A stretch of 64,000 bases of DNA, taken from Egibacteraceae bacterium (lineage in GTDB: Bacteria; Actinomycetota; Nitriliruptoria; Euzebyales; Egibacteraceae). This document shows positions 1-6,569 of the stretch, piece after piece. A program made the position numbers and the translations under genes. Position 1 is the stretch's first letter, and every line of letters starts with the position of its first letter. Where the stretch lies: contig DATLGH010000034.1 in NCBI GenBank assembly GCA_035540635.1, forward strand, positions 1-64,000, in the 5' to 3' direction. A model generated the notes under the pieces. The model made no database searches. It was not told where the DNA came from and worked only from the letters and a program-made list of their open reading frames with translations.

Positions 1-84
1 GGCCCCACCAGCCTCGGCGCCCACACCGGCGGCGGCGGGTCGGGGACGGGCGCCGCCGGTGTGGGCGCCGAGGCTGGTGGGGCC
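1..84. repeat. Perfect 34-bp inverted repeat at window start
   Basis: Bases 1-34 and 51-84 are exact reverse complements, separated by a 16-base spacer (35-50). The repeat begins exactly at base 1 and may extend further left. It lies inside the partial minus-strand frame, where the two arms encode different Pro-rich peptides. A stem this long and perfect in coding DNA is unusual. It could be a real hairpin or a fold-back artefact at a contig end. Confidence 0.9.
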
Positions 85-320
85 TGCTCGGTCCCGGGCG
101 GCGCGGCTTCGGGCGCGGCCTCGGCCACGGCGGCCGGGGGCGCCCCGCCGCCGCCGGGCGCGGCGATGACCGGTGGCGGACCGACTTCCGTGCGATGGAC
201 GGTCACCCCGGCCAGCGCCACGGTGAGCTGGACGGCGATGGCCGCCGCGGTCACGATCCGGCAGCGCTCCTGCCAGCTGCTCGCCCGACGCTGCTGCGGG
301 CTCGACGCGCGCACGTCCAT
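1..320 (-). CDS. Membrane-anchored Pro/Ala-rich protein, 5' part only
   Basis: A reading frame starts at ATG (complement of 318-320), preceded by a G-rich Shine-Dalgarno-like stretch. It stays open to the window edge, giving about 106 residues. The N-terminus is short and basic (MDVRASSPQQRRASSW). A hydrophobic segment of about 20 residues follows (IVTAAAIAVQLTVALAGVTV), then a tail rich in Pro and Ala. This is the usual look of a single-pass protein with a disordered extracytoplasmic linker before a C-terminal domain that lies outside the window. The gene is divergent from the thiolase with 134 bp between starts. The last coding stretch in view sits inside a perfect 34-bp inverted repeat, so the frame beyond base 50 may be an assembly effect. 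Function unknown. Confidence 0.55.
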   Translation of the reverse strand, partial: MDVRASSPQQRRASSWQERCRIVTAAAIAVQLTVALAGVTVHRTEVGPPPVIAAPGGGGAPPAAVAEAAPEAAPPGTEQAPPASAPTPAAPVPDPPPPVWAPRLVG

Positions 321-454
321 CTGGCCCCCCGAGAAGGTTCCGGCCCCACACAATGGCGGCTCCCGCTGCGGGGGGCAAGGGGTTCCTGGCTGCTCTGCGG
401 CGGCCCCGCGGTCCGGCGCTACCCTCGGCGCCCCGCCGCCGGAAGGAGCACGCC

Positions 455-1669
455 GTGCCAGAGCCCGTGATCGTGGCCGCGACCCGCAGCCCGGTGGGCA
501 GGGCGTTCAAGGGGTCGCTCGTCCACCTGCGACCCGACGACCTGGCCGCGGCGATGGTCACCGCGGTCCTCGACAAGATCCCTGAGCTCGACCGCACCGA
601 GATCGACGACCTCATGCTCGGCTGCGGCCTGCCGGGCGGCGAGCAGGGCTTCAACATGGCGCGGGTCGTCGCGATCCTCGCCGGGCTGCCGACGGTCCCC
701 GGCACGACCGTCACCCGCTACTGCTCCTCGAGCCTGCAGACCATCCGGATGGCGGCGCACGCCATCAGAGCGGGGGAGGGCGACGTCTTCGTCGCGGCGG
801 GGGTGGAGACCGTCAGCCGCTTCGCCAAGGGCAGCGCCGACAGCCTGCCCGACACGCGCAACCCCCGCTTCGCCGAGGCGGGCGAGCGCACCGCGCGGCG
901 CGCCGACGGCGGCGCGGGTCCGTGGGAGCCCCATGCGGGCCTGCCCGACGTCTACATCGCGATGGGCCAGACCGCCGAGAACGTCGCGCAGCTGGAGGGG
1001 GTGACCCGCGAGGGGATGGACGCCTTCGCCCTGCGCAGCCAGACGCGCGCCGTGGCGGCGCAGCGCAGCGGGTTCTTCGACCGGGAGATCACCCCCGTGA
1101 CCTTGCCGGACGGCACGGTGGTGGCCGCCGACGACGGGCCCCGCCCGAACACGAGCCTCGAGAAGCTCGCGAGCCTCGAGCCGGTGTTCCGCCCCGACGG
1201 CACCGTCACCGCCGGCAACGCCTGCCCCTTGAACGACGGTGCCGCCGCGGTCGTCGTCATGAGCGACGAGAAGGCCCGCCGGCTCGGCGTGGCGCCCCTC
1301 GCGCGGGTCGTCGCGAGCGGCGTGTCGGCCCTGGACCCCGAGATCATGGGGCTCGGGCCGATCGGCGCGACCCGGCAGGCGCTCGCGCGGGCGGGCATGA
1401 CCATCGCCGACGTCGACCTCGTGGAGATCAACGAGGCGTTCGCCGCGCAGGTCATCCCCTCCGCCCGCCGCCTCGACGTGGACATAGAGCGCCAGCTGAA
1501 CGTCAACGGCGGCTCCATCGCCATCGGCCACCCCTTCGGGATGACCGGGGCGCGCATCATGTGCACGCTGCTGAACGGGCTGGCCACCGCGGACAAGGTC
1601 GTGGGGCTCGAGACGATGTGCGTAGGGGGCGGTCAGGGGATGGCGATGATCGTCGAGCGGCTCCGCTGA
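455..1669 (+). CDS. Acetyl-CoA C-acyltransferase (thiolase)
   Basis: Thiolase of 404 residues, the usual length for the family. It either condenses two acyl-CoA units or cleaves 3-ketoacyl-CoA in beta-oxidation. The three catalytic residues are visible: the nucleophile Cys90 in RYCSSSLQT, His359 in IAIGHPFGMTGAR, and the general-base Cys389 in MCVGGGQGMAM. I chose GTG at 455 because GGAAGGAG lies just upstream and translation then begins VPEPVIVAATRSPVGRAFKG, the standard thiolase N-terminus. An upstream in-frame ATG at 353 would add 34 low-complexity residues. No other beta-oxidation gene is adjacent, so the pathway (degradative or biosynthetic) cannot be fixed from context. Confidence 0.93.
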   Translation: MPEPVIVAATRSPVGRAFKGSLVHLRPDDLAAAMVTAVLDKIPELDRTEIDDLMLGCGLPGGEQGFNMARVVAILAGLPTVPGTTVTRYCSSSLQTIRMAAHAIRAGEGDVFVAAGVETVSRFAKGSADSLPDTRNPRFAEAGERTARRADGGAGPWEPHAGLPDVYIAMGQTAENVAQLEGVTREGMDAFALRSQTRAVAAQRSGFFDREITPVTLPDGTVVAADDGPRPNTSLEKLASLEPVFRPDGTVTAGNACPLNDGAAAVVVMSDEKARRLGVAPLARVVASGVSALDPEIMGLGPIGATRQALARAGMTIADVDLVEINEAFAAQVIPSARRLDVDIERQLNVNGGSIAIGHPFGMTGARIMCTLLNGLATADKVVGLETMCVGGGQGMAMIVERLR

Positions 1670-1716
1670 TCGCCCTACCTGACCGGCACACTGTCCTGCC
1701 GGTCCCCTACTAAACA

Positions 1717-1730
1717 CCCCCAATTGGGGG
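1717..1730. promoter_or_regulatory. Palindrome CCCCCAATTGGGGG, candidate operator
   Basis: A perfect 14-bp palindrome in the gap between the thiolase and the histidine kinase. The AATT core is rare in this GC-rich sequence. A near copy (CCCCCTATTGGGGG) lies at 1800-1813, centre to centre 83 bp away, about eight helical turns. Binding factor unknown. Confidence 0.45.
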
Positions 1731-1768
1731 GTTCACAGACCGTCACCGGGTGTCTACACTCCCCCCTC

Positions 1769-3454
1769 GTGGCTACCAACGGCATAGGGTCGCGCTCATC
1801 CCCCTATTGGGGGGGCGACCGGCGGCAGACGCTCGCACGGCCAGGGGGGTCGCCGACGACCGCTCTCCTCGTTGGCGCGGGGCTCATCGTCGGCCTGTGG
1901 GCGCTGGTCAACCTCGTCGGCGGGCTGAGCGCCCCCGGCGCGGGCACCGACATGATTCTCCTCCACGCCTTGCTCGACACCGGTGCGGCGGCGCTTGCGG
2001 TGGTCGTGGCTGTGCTCTGCGTCGTGCGCTGGCGCCTGGTCGGGGAGGCGGCGGCGCTGTGGTCCGGCGTCGCGTTGCTCGTCTACGGGATCGTCACCCT
2101 CGCTCTCACGGGCGTGCTGCCGCACGTGTTCGACGTCGGTGATGCGGTCGTGTGGCTGCGGCCCGCCAGCCGCTTCGTCGTCATGGCGTTCCTCGCCGCC
2201 GCGGTCGTCAGCCCGCCCGTGGACGGGCGTCTCGGACTCACCAGGTTGCTCCTGTTCGCCGTGTCCGCGACCGTCGTCCTCGCCGTCGCGTTCCAGCTCA
2301 TTCCGGGTGCCTCCCAGTACCTCACCGGCGGGGCCGACGCCCATCTCGGCGTCCCGGCGAGCGGCTACGGCTCCCTCCTCGTCACGGTGCTGTGGGGCGC
2401 CCTGTTCGCCGGGTTCATGCTTCGCGGCCACCGGGAGAGCCGTCCGCTGCTCAGCTGGCTGGGCCTGCTCCTCCTCGGGCTGGCGTTGGCGGAGCTCACC
2501 CGGCTCCTCGCGGCCTACAACGTCGACCTGTGGAGCGCCGGCGCCCATCTCCTGCGGCTCACGGCCCTGGCCGTCGCCATGGCCGGAGCGACCATCGAGC
2601 TGCAACGCGCGTTCAGCCTCCAGAGCGACCACCTCATGCGGACGGTGGTGTCGGCCCGCGCCGCGGAGGCACGCGTCCGCGCCGAGCGCCAGGAGGTCGA
2701 GGAGCGCGCGCACGAGGCCCGTAACGCGCTCACGGCGATCGAGGGGGCGAGCCAGACACTCGAGCGCTACCGCGACCGCCTCGACGCCGACACCCGCAGC
2801 TCGCTCATGACGGCGTTGAGTGCGGAGATCGCACGGCTGCAGCGGCTCGTGAGCGCGGAGAAGATCACCGCGGACCGGGTGCCGTTCAAGGTCGCCGAGT
2901 CGCTGGCCCCGGTCGTCACCGGCGCGCGTACGCACGGTGCCGGTGTGCTCGTCGACATCGACGACGAGCTCACCGCCTTCGGCCGCTGGGCCGACACGGC
3001 CGAGGTGGTGCAGAACCTCATCGAGAACGCCCGGCGCTACGCTCCCGGCTCACCCGTGGTCGTCCGCGCCCGTCGCGAGTGCGATAGAGTGCTCGTGCGC
3101 GTGGAGGACCGCGGCCCCGGCGTCGCCCCGGAGCAGCGCGAGGCGATCTTCCGTCGGGGCGTACGCGGCAAGCAGGGCGACGGCGTCGCGGGGTCGGGAC
3201 TCGGCCTGTACGTGTCGGCCCGGCTCATGCGCGACCAGGGGGGTGACCTCCGGCTGGAGGACCGCCCGGGCGGCGGTGCGGTCTTCGTGGTGGACCTGCC
3301 GGCTGAGGAGGACTCAGCGGTCGAGACCGGTGGAGGGGGGCATGTCGAGGGCGTCAGCACAGCGCTGGACGAGCGCGACGAGGCTCCCGAGGTCGTCGAG
3401 GGGGACGGACCTGCCGCCCACCCTCGCCGTGCCGAGCGCGGGGGCCTCCGGTAG
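1769..3454 (+). CDS. Membrane histidine kinase
   Basis: Sensor kinase with about eight hydrophobic segments in its N-terminal half (for example ALLVGAGLIVGLWALVNLVG and AALAVVVAVLCVV) and no obvious extracytoplasmic domain, so it probably senses within the membrane. A helical linker follows, with the dimerisation/phospho-acceptor motif ERAHEARNALTAIEG. The HATPase domain has N-box ENARRYAP, G1 EDRGPGVAPEQ and G2 GSGLGLYVS. GTG at 1769 gives 561 residues. A TTG at 1724 would lie inside the palindrome and is less likely. The last ~45 residues, after FVVDLPAEED, are low-complexity and lie antisense to the next gene. Likely partner: the regulator at 3719. Confidence 0.85.
   Translation: MATNGIGSRSSPYWGGDRRQTLARPGGSPTTALLVGAGLIVGLWALVNLVGGLSAPGAGTDMILLHALLDTGAAALAVVVAVLCVVRWRLVGEAAALWSGVALLVYGIVTLALTGVLPHVFDVGDAVVWLRPASRFVVMAFLAAAVVSPPVDGRLGLTRLLLFAVSATVVLAVAFQLIPGASQYLTGGADAHLGVPASGYGSLLVTVLWGALFAGFMLRGHRESRPLLSWLGLLLLGLALAELTRLLAAYNVDLWSAGAHLLRLTALAVAMAGATIELQRAFSLQSDHLMRTVVSARAAEARVRAERQEVEERAHEARNALTAIEGASQTLERYRDRLDADTRSSLMTALSAEIARLQRLVSAEKITADRVPFKVAESLAPVVTGARTHGAGVLVDIDDELTAFGRWADTAEVVQNLIENARRYAPGSPVVVRARRECDRVLVRVEDRGPGVAPEQREAIFRRGVRGKQGDGVAGSGLGLYVSARLMRDQGGDLRLEDRPGGGAVFVVDLPAEEDSAVETGGGGHVEGVSTALDERDEAPEVVEGDGPAAHPRRAERGGLR
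1800..1813. promoter_or_regulatory. Near-palindrome CCCCCTATTGGGGG, second candidate operator
   Basis: Differs from the upstream palindrome at 1717-1730 by one base in the core. If translation of the kinase starts at 1769, this copy lies inside the first codons. The pair would then flank the start codon, a geometry suited to looping or autorepression. Inference from sequence only. Confidence 0.4.
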
Positions 3455-3643
3455 ACGGATCACCACGGAGGCCTCCAGCTCGGTCTCTTCCGTGCCGACG
3501 AGGGCGATGTCGAAGTGGCCCTCGGCCTCGTCGCCGTCGAGGACCACGACGTCACGGTCCTCGCGGCTGAGCACCCGCGACAGCGCGTCGCTGAACAGTC
3601 GCGGCTCGACCGCGATGGCCAGACGGCGGCGGGCAGGCGTCAT
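3314..3643 (-). CDS. Degenerate stand-alone receiver-like protein
   Basis: Protein of 109 residues that looks like the receiver domain of NarL-type regulators: RLAIAVEPRLFSDALSRVLS matches the family's first strand and helix. The acidic pocket is reduced, and where the phosphorylated Asp is expected the sequence reads FDIALVGTEE, with Gly at about position 50. No DNA-binding domain follows. It is divergent from the response regulator at 3719 with a 75-bp gap that holds a candidate operator. Its 3' end overlaps the kinase gene tail-to-tail by 141 bp. It may act as a phosphorylation-independent partner or decoy. High third-position GC supports coding, but no strong ribosome site is visible. Confidence 0.55.
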   Translation of the reverse strand: MTPARRRLAIAVEPRLFSDALSRVLSREDRDVVVLDGDEAEGHFDIALVGTEETELEASVVIRLPEAPALGTARVGGRSVPLDDLGSLVALVQRCADALDMPPSTGLDR

Positions 3644-3677
3644 GAGAAGAGGATGGCCTGTCGCCTACCGTCCGTCA

Positions 3678-3693
3678 TCCCTAATATTGATGA
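3678..3693. promoter_or_regulatory. Candidate operator (13/16 match) upstream of response regulator
   Basis: Bases TCCCTAATATTGATGA match TCATCAATATTGATGA (exact palindrome at 4519-4534) at 13 of 16 positions, with the core and right half intact. It lies 25 bp before the regulator ATG and between two divergent genes, which suits autoregulation. Confidence 0.55.
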
Positions 3694-3718
3694 GCATGTG
3701 GGAATGTGCGGGGCTGCC

Positions 3719-4375
3719 ATGAACACACGGATCCTGATCGTCGAGGACCACGCGCTGCTGGCGCAGAGCCTGCAGTTCGCCCTGGAGGACGACGGCTACG
3801 AGGTCGAGGTTGCCGCGGACATCAGCCCTGAGGCGGTGGTGAAGGCGGCTGACCGCTTCCGGCCCGCTATCGTCCTCCTCGACCTCGACCTCGGCGACGA
3901 GGGCTCCTCCCTGCCGATCATCCCGCCGCTGCGGGACATCGGCGCCTGCGTCGTCATGGTGACCGGTGAGGAGAACCGCGCGCGCCTCGGCGAGTGCGTG
4001 AACGCCGGGGCGATGGGGATCGTGCCGAAGTCGGCGCCCTTCGGCGATCTCGTCAGCGCCGTGCGCGAGGCCGCGGAGCTGCGCAGCCTGCTGCCGAAGC
4101 CCGACCGCGACGCGCTGCTCGCCGAGATGCGCCGCCAGCACGCCGAGGCCGAGAAGCGCCTCGCCGCCTTCTCCCGCCTCACCATGCGGGAGAAGGAGGT
4201 CCTCGCCGGCCTCTGCGACGGCAAGTCCGCCGAGACCATGGCCACCGAGGCGTTCGTGTCCCTCGCGACCATCCGCAGCCAGATTCGCACGCTGCTGCAG
4301 AAGCTCGGCGTCAACTCCCAGATCGGCGCCGTCGCCATGGCCCGCCGCGCCGGCTGGGAGCTCGACCGCGACTGA
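3719..4375 (+). CDS. NarL/LuxR-family response regulator
   Basis: DNA-binding response regulator of 218 residues. The N-terminal receiver has the acidic pair in ILIVEDHALL and a phospho-acceptor, probably Asp55, in AIVLLDLDLGDE. A helical linker leads to a C-terminal LuxR-type helix-turn-helix (SRLTMREKEVLAGLCDGKSA, then ATIRSQIRTLLQKLGVNSQI). ATG at 3719 gives the canonical start MNTRILIVEDH; an upstream frame from 3515 is antisense to the receiver-like gene. It follows the histidine kinase and precedes the Tad pilus genes. AT-rich palindromes occur both upstream of it and upstream of flp, making it the likely controller of pilus expression. Confidence 0.9.
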   Translation: MNTRILIVEDHALLAQSLQFALEDDGYEVEVAADISPEAVVKAADRFRPAIVLLDLDLGDEGSSLPIIPPLRDIGACVVMVTGEENRARLGECVNAGAMGIVPKSAPFGDLVSAVREAAELRSLLPKPDRDALLAEMRRQHAEAEKRLAAFSRLTMREKEVLAGLCDGKSAETMATEAFVSLATIRSQIRTLLQKLGVNSQIGAVAMARRAGWELDRD

Positions 4376-4518
4376 CCCGCATTCGCCGGGGTTGCCACGC
4401 CCCGACACGGCGGCCCCCATCGACGAGCACGGTCGTCTGCCCACGCCATCATCGGGGCGCCGACGGCCACGCGGCCTCGCGTTCTCCACCCGAGTAGTAC
4501 GCAAGCCGTGGCCCCGGG

Positions 4519-4534
4519 TCATCAATATTGATGA
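4519..4534. promoter_or_regulatory. Perfect palindrome TCATCAATATTGATGA, candidate operator
   Basis: A 16-bp perfect palindrome, 75% AT in a genome of over 70% GC, placed 158 bp before the flp start. Near copies sit at 3678-3693 and 4586-4601. The most economical binder is the LuxR-type regulator encoded at 3719; LuxR-family dimers bind palindromes of about this size. Confidence 0.65.
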
Positions 4535-4585
4535 TCGCAGCGCCGCCAACGCCGACGAAGCCTCCCGAAACGGACGAGGGGACAT

Positions 4586-4601
4586 TCATCAATCTTGGGG
4601 A
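4586..4601. promoter_or_regulatory. Candidate operator, 13/16 copy closest to flp
   Basis: TCATCAATCTTGGGGA keeps the left half of the palindrome intact and differs at three positions on the right. It lies 91 bp before the flp ATG, and its centre is 67 bp from that of the perfect copy. Confidence 0.5.
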
Positions 4602-4691
4602 TGACGCCCTCCCCCGGCCGCGCGACTATTCCGTCATCAAGCAAGACGTTCGCACGAAGGCGGGCGTCGCGAGCACCAGGAGAAGATCACA

Positions 4692-4904
4692 ATGATTCAC
4701 GCACTTGTCACCCTCCAGATGCTGGCGCAGCGCGCCGGCGAGCGTCTCAACCGCGAAGAGACCGGCGCCACTGCCGTTGAGTACGGCCTGCTGGTCGCCC
4801 TTATCGCTGCCGTCATCGCCGCTACGGTCTTCACCCTCGGTGGCGAGATCGATACTGCATTCCAGACCGTCGTCGACTGTATCCAGGCCCCCGCCGCCTG
4901 CTAG
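4692..4904 (+). CDS. flp: Flp-type pilin (major Tad pilus subunit)
   Basis: Small prepilin of 70 residues. It shows the Flp processing site: a hydrophilic leader, then Gly25 followed by ATAVEYGLL, with the conserved Glu at +5 of the mature protein and Tyr next to it. A hydrophobic helix (VALIAAVIAATVFTLGG) follows. Mature length would be about 45 residues, typical for Flp. It has two Cys near the C-terminus (DCIQAPAAC) that could form a disulfide. AGGAG lies upstream of the ATG. A strong hairpin just after the stop would let this gene be transcribed far more than the assembly genes downstream. Confidence 0.92.
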   Translation: MIHALVTLQMLAQRAGERLNREETGATAVEYGLLVALIAAVIAATVFTLGGEIDTAFQTVVDCIQAPAAC

Positions 4905-4926
4905 TTAGCTAGCCAAGCCGCACAAC

Positions 4927-4965
4927 GGGAGGCCCGGTGGTTCCTTCGGGGCCGCCGGGCCTCCC
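4927..4965 (+). terminator. Strong hairpin after flp (terminator or attenuator)
   Basis: GGGAGGCCCGG and CCGGGCCTCCC form an extended stem, with one G-U wobble, around a TTCCTTCGGG-type loop. No U-run follows, as is usual in high-GC actinobacteria. Its position suggests partial termination or mRNA stabilisation that separates pilin output from the rest of the operon. Confidence 0.7.
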
Positions 4966-4991
4966 ACTCTTACTACGCACGAGGTCCACCG

Positions 4992-5160
4992 ATGAACACG
5001 AGCGAGTCGAACCTCGGCGATGGTCTGGCCTGCTCGGGCGCAGGCGAGCAGGGTGCTACCGCCGTTGACTACGCACTGATCGCCGCGGTCATGCAGGAAT
5101 CGTCGGCACGTCGGTCAGCAGATACTCAACCTCTTCACCAACCTCGAAGGTGCGTTCTGA
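4992..5160 (+). pseudogene. Second Flp-type pilin with two single-base deletions
   Basis: From ATG at 4992 the frame encodes a leader, then GEQGATAVDYALIAAV, a clear Flp processing site with Asp replacing Glu at +5. After base 5090 the frame is lost. Restoring one base near 5092 gives AGIVGTSV, and restoring one more near 5118 gives QILNLFTNLEGAF followed by TGA at 5158-5160, an excellent Flp C-terminus. The 169 bases plus two make 57 whole codons. As written, the frame instead runs to 5165 and makes a 57-residue protein with an unrelated C-terminus. Two sequencing errors are possible, but the sites are not homopolymers. Confidence 0.7.
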
Positions 5161-5161
5161 C

Positions 5162-5566
5162 ATGAAGCGGCGGCGTGGACACAACGGCGAGCGCGGCGCA
5201 GCCGCCGTCGAGTTCGCCCTCGTATTCCCACTCCTCATCGTTTTGCTCTTTGGGATACTCGTATTCGGCCTGGTGTTCTTTCAATGGCAAGGCGTCCAGG
5301 CCGCCGCTCGGGAGGGCGCTCGCATGGCATCCCTGAGCCAGACCACGCAAGCTCAGATCCGCGACCGTGTTGACAACTCCTTGCAAGGCGTTCCACTCCC
5401 CAACGGCCGGACGATCGCCGTTGATCCCAACGTGGCCCGTCCGTGCAATTTCCGCGCAGGTCAAACCGTCAGGGTGCGAGTGGCTACTACCACCACCATC
5501 AATATCCCGCTCATCCCCACCGCAACGGTGTCCCTTGGGGGACAGGGAGTCTTCCGGTGCGAATAG
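5162..5566 (+). CDS. tadE: TadE-like minor pseudopilin
   Basis: Protein of 134 residues with the TadE signature: basic leader MKRRRGHNGERG, cleavage after Gly12, then AAAVEFALVFPLLIVLLFGI with Glu at +5. The pseudopilin helix continues into WQGVQAAAREGARMAS, very typical of the family. The remainder is a small extracytoplasmic domain. The ATG at 5162 overlaps the end of the decayed pilin frame. TadE is thought to be processed like Flp and to help pilus initiation. It overlaps the next gene, so the two are translationally coupled. Confidence 0.88.
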   Translation: MKRRRGHNGERGAAAVEFALVFPLLIVLLFGILVFGLVFFQWQGVQAAAREGARMASLSQTTQAQIRDRVDNSLQGVPLPNGRTIAVDPNVARPCNFRAGQTVRVRVATTTTINIPLIPTATVSLGGQGVFRCE

Positions 5567-6543
5567 CTGCCCGCATCGAAGTTATTCCCCAGGATCACGG
5601 TGCAGTCTCGGTCATGGTGGCCGTGTGCCTCGTCATGCTGTTCGGTGCCACAGCCCTGGCCGTGGATGCTGGCCGCTTGTGGGAGCAACGTCGCCATCTT
5701 GTCACGACCACCGACGCCGCGGCGCTCGCTGCTGCCCAGTTGTACGGCGAGGCCAGCAATGGCTGCGCGGCCGCCCCTGGTTGGATAGCTAACAACCACG
5801 CCACCGCCGCCATGACATCCTGCAACCTGGTTCCCATTGGCTCAAATGCCGGCCATGTCACCGTACAAGCCCGCACGGACGTCGACTTCTCCTTCGCACC
5901 GGCCCTGCCTAGCGCCCCTAGCAGCGCAAGCGTGCCATCCAGCTCCACGGCCATCTTCGGCCAGGCCAACACCGTGTTTGGCTTGCGCCCGATCGGCATC
6001 TGCAAGGACCACCCTGCGCTCCAAGCATGGATCACCGCGGGTGCTCAGGACGATGGCCAGATACACCGCATCGGCTATAACAAGAATGACAACGCCCACT
6101 GCGGCGAGGCCACTGGGAACTGGGGCCTGATGGCCTTCACCGGTGAGCAGTCAAACGCGGTGTTCAAAGAGCACGTGGAGGTGGGGTACGACGGCGGCGT
6201 TTCCATCGGCGATGAAGTGCGTGCGAGCACCGGGTCGTTCAACAACTCCATTCAGCCTCAGTTGAACACGCTCAAGGGGCAAACCTTCGCGGTGCCCATC
6301 TTCAGCTCGGTCATCGATCCAAACGGGCAGAACGCCCGCTACGTCATCTCCGGGTTCCTGACCATCACCCTGCACGATTTCAAGGTCACAGGCGCTGCGG
6401 CTGGTCGCTGGATGGACGTTGAGTTTCACCGGCGCGCCCTTACAGGGACATGCTGCTCAAGCGGGCCTTCGACCGGAGCGATCGTCATCGCCATCTGCGC
6501 GGTGGACCCCGATGCCACGGCCATCGCAGCTTGCAACCCTTAA
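5557..6543 (+). CDS. TadG-like pilus-associated protein
   Basis: Protein of 328 residues starting with the TadE/TadG-like N-terminal region: a short leader, then GAVSVMVAVCLVMLFGATAL and AVDAGRLWEQRRHLVTTTDA, as in putative Flp assembly TadG proteins. The GTG at 5557 overlaps the tadE stop and has GGGAG upstream. The large C-terminal part is extracytoplasmic, with several Cys residues and no family I recognise. Base composition is distinctly lower in GC than the flanking genes, and codons such as AAC, AAG and CAA are more frequent. That suggests faster divergence or acquisition of this surface-exposed part. Confidence 0.8.
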   Translation: MRIAARIEVIPQDHGAVSVMVAVCLVMLFGATALAVDAGRLWEQRRHLVTTTDAAALAAAQLYGEASNGCAAAPGWIANNHATAAMTSCNLVPIGSNAGHVTVQARTDVDFSFAPALPSAPSSASVPSSSTAIFGQANTVFGLRPIGICKDHPALQAWITAGAQDDGQIHRIGYNKNDNAHCGEATGNWGLMAFTGEQSNAVFKEHVEVGYDGGVSIGDEVRASTGSFNNSIQPQLNTLKGQTFAVPIFSSVIDPNGQNARYVISGFLTITLHDFKVTGAAAGRWMDVEFHRRALTGTCCSSGPSTGAIVIAICAVDPDATAIAACNP

Positions 6544-6569
6544 CAACAACTAAAGGAAAGAGACGGACA

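Larger units (their letters stand above)
4376..4691. other. Regulatory intergenic region before the Tad pilus locus
   Basis: These 316 bases between the response regulator and flp carry no convincing gene; small frames here lack coding bias. The region holds the exact palindrome at 4519-4534, a 13/16 copy at 4586-4601 and a weak half-site (TCATCAA) at 4633. This clustering suggests the pilus promoter lies between about 4600 and 4680. Confidence 0.6.

Noticed and set aside
4392-4604. 70-codon frame before flp
   Set aside because: Poor codon bias, spans the operator palindromes, and no ribosome site.
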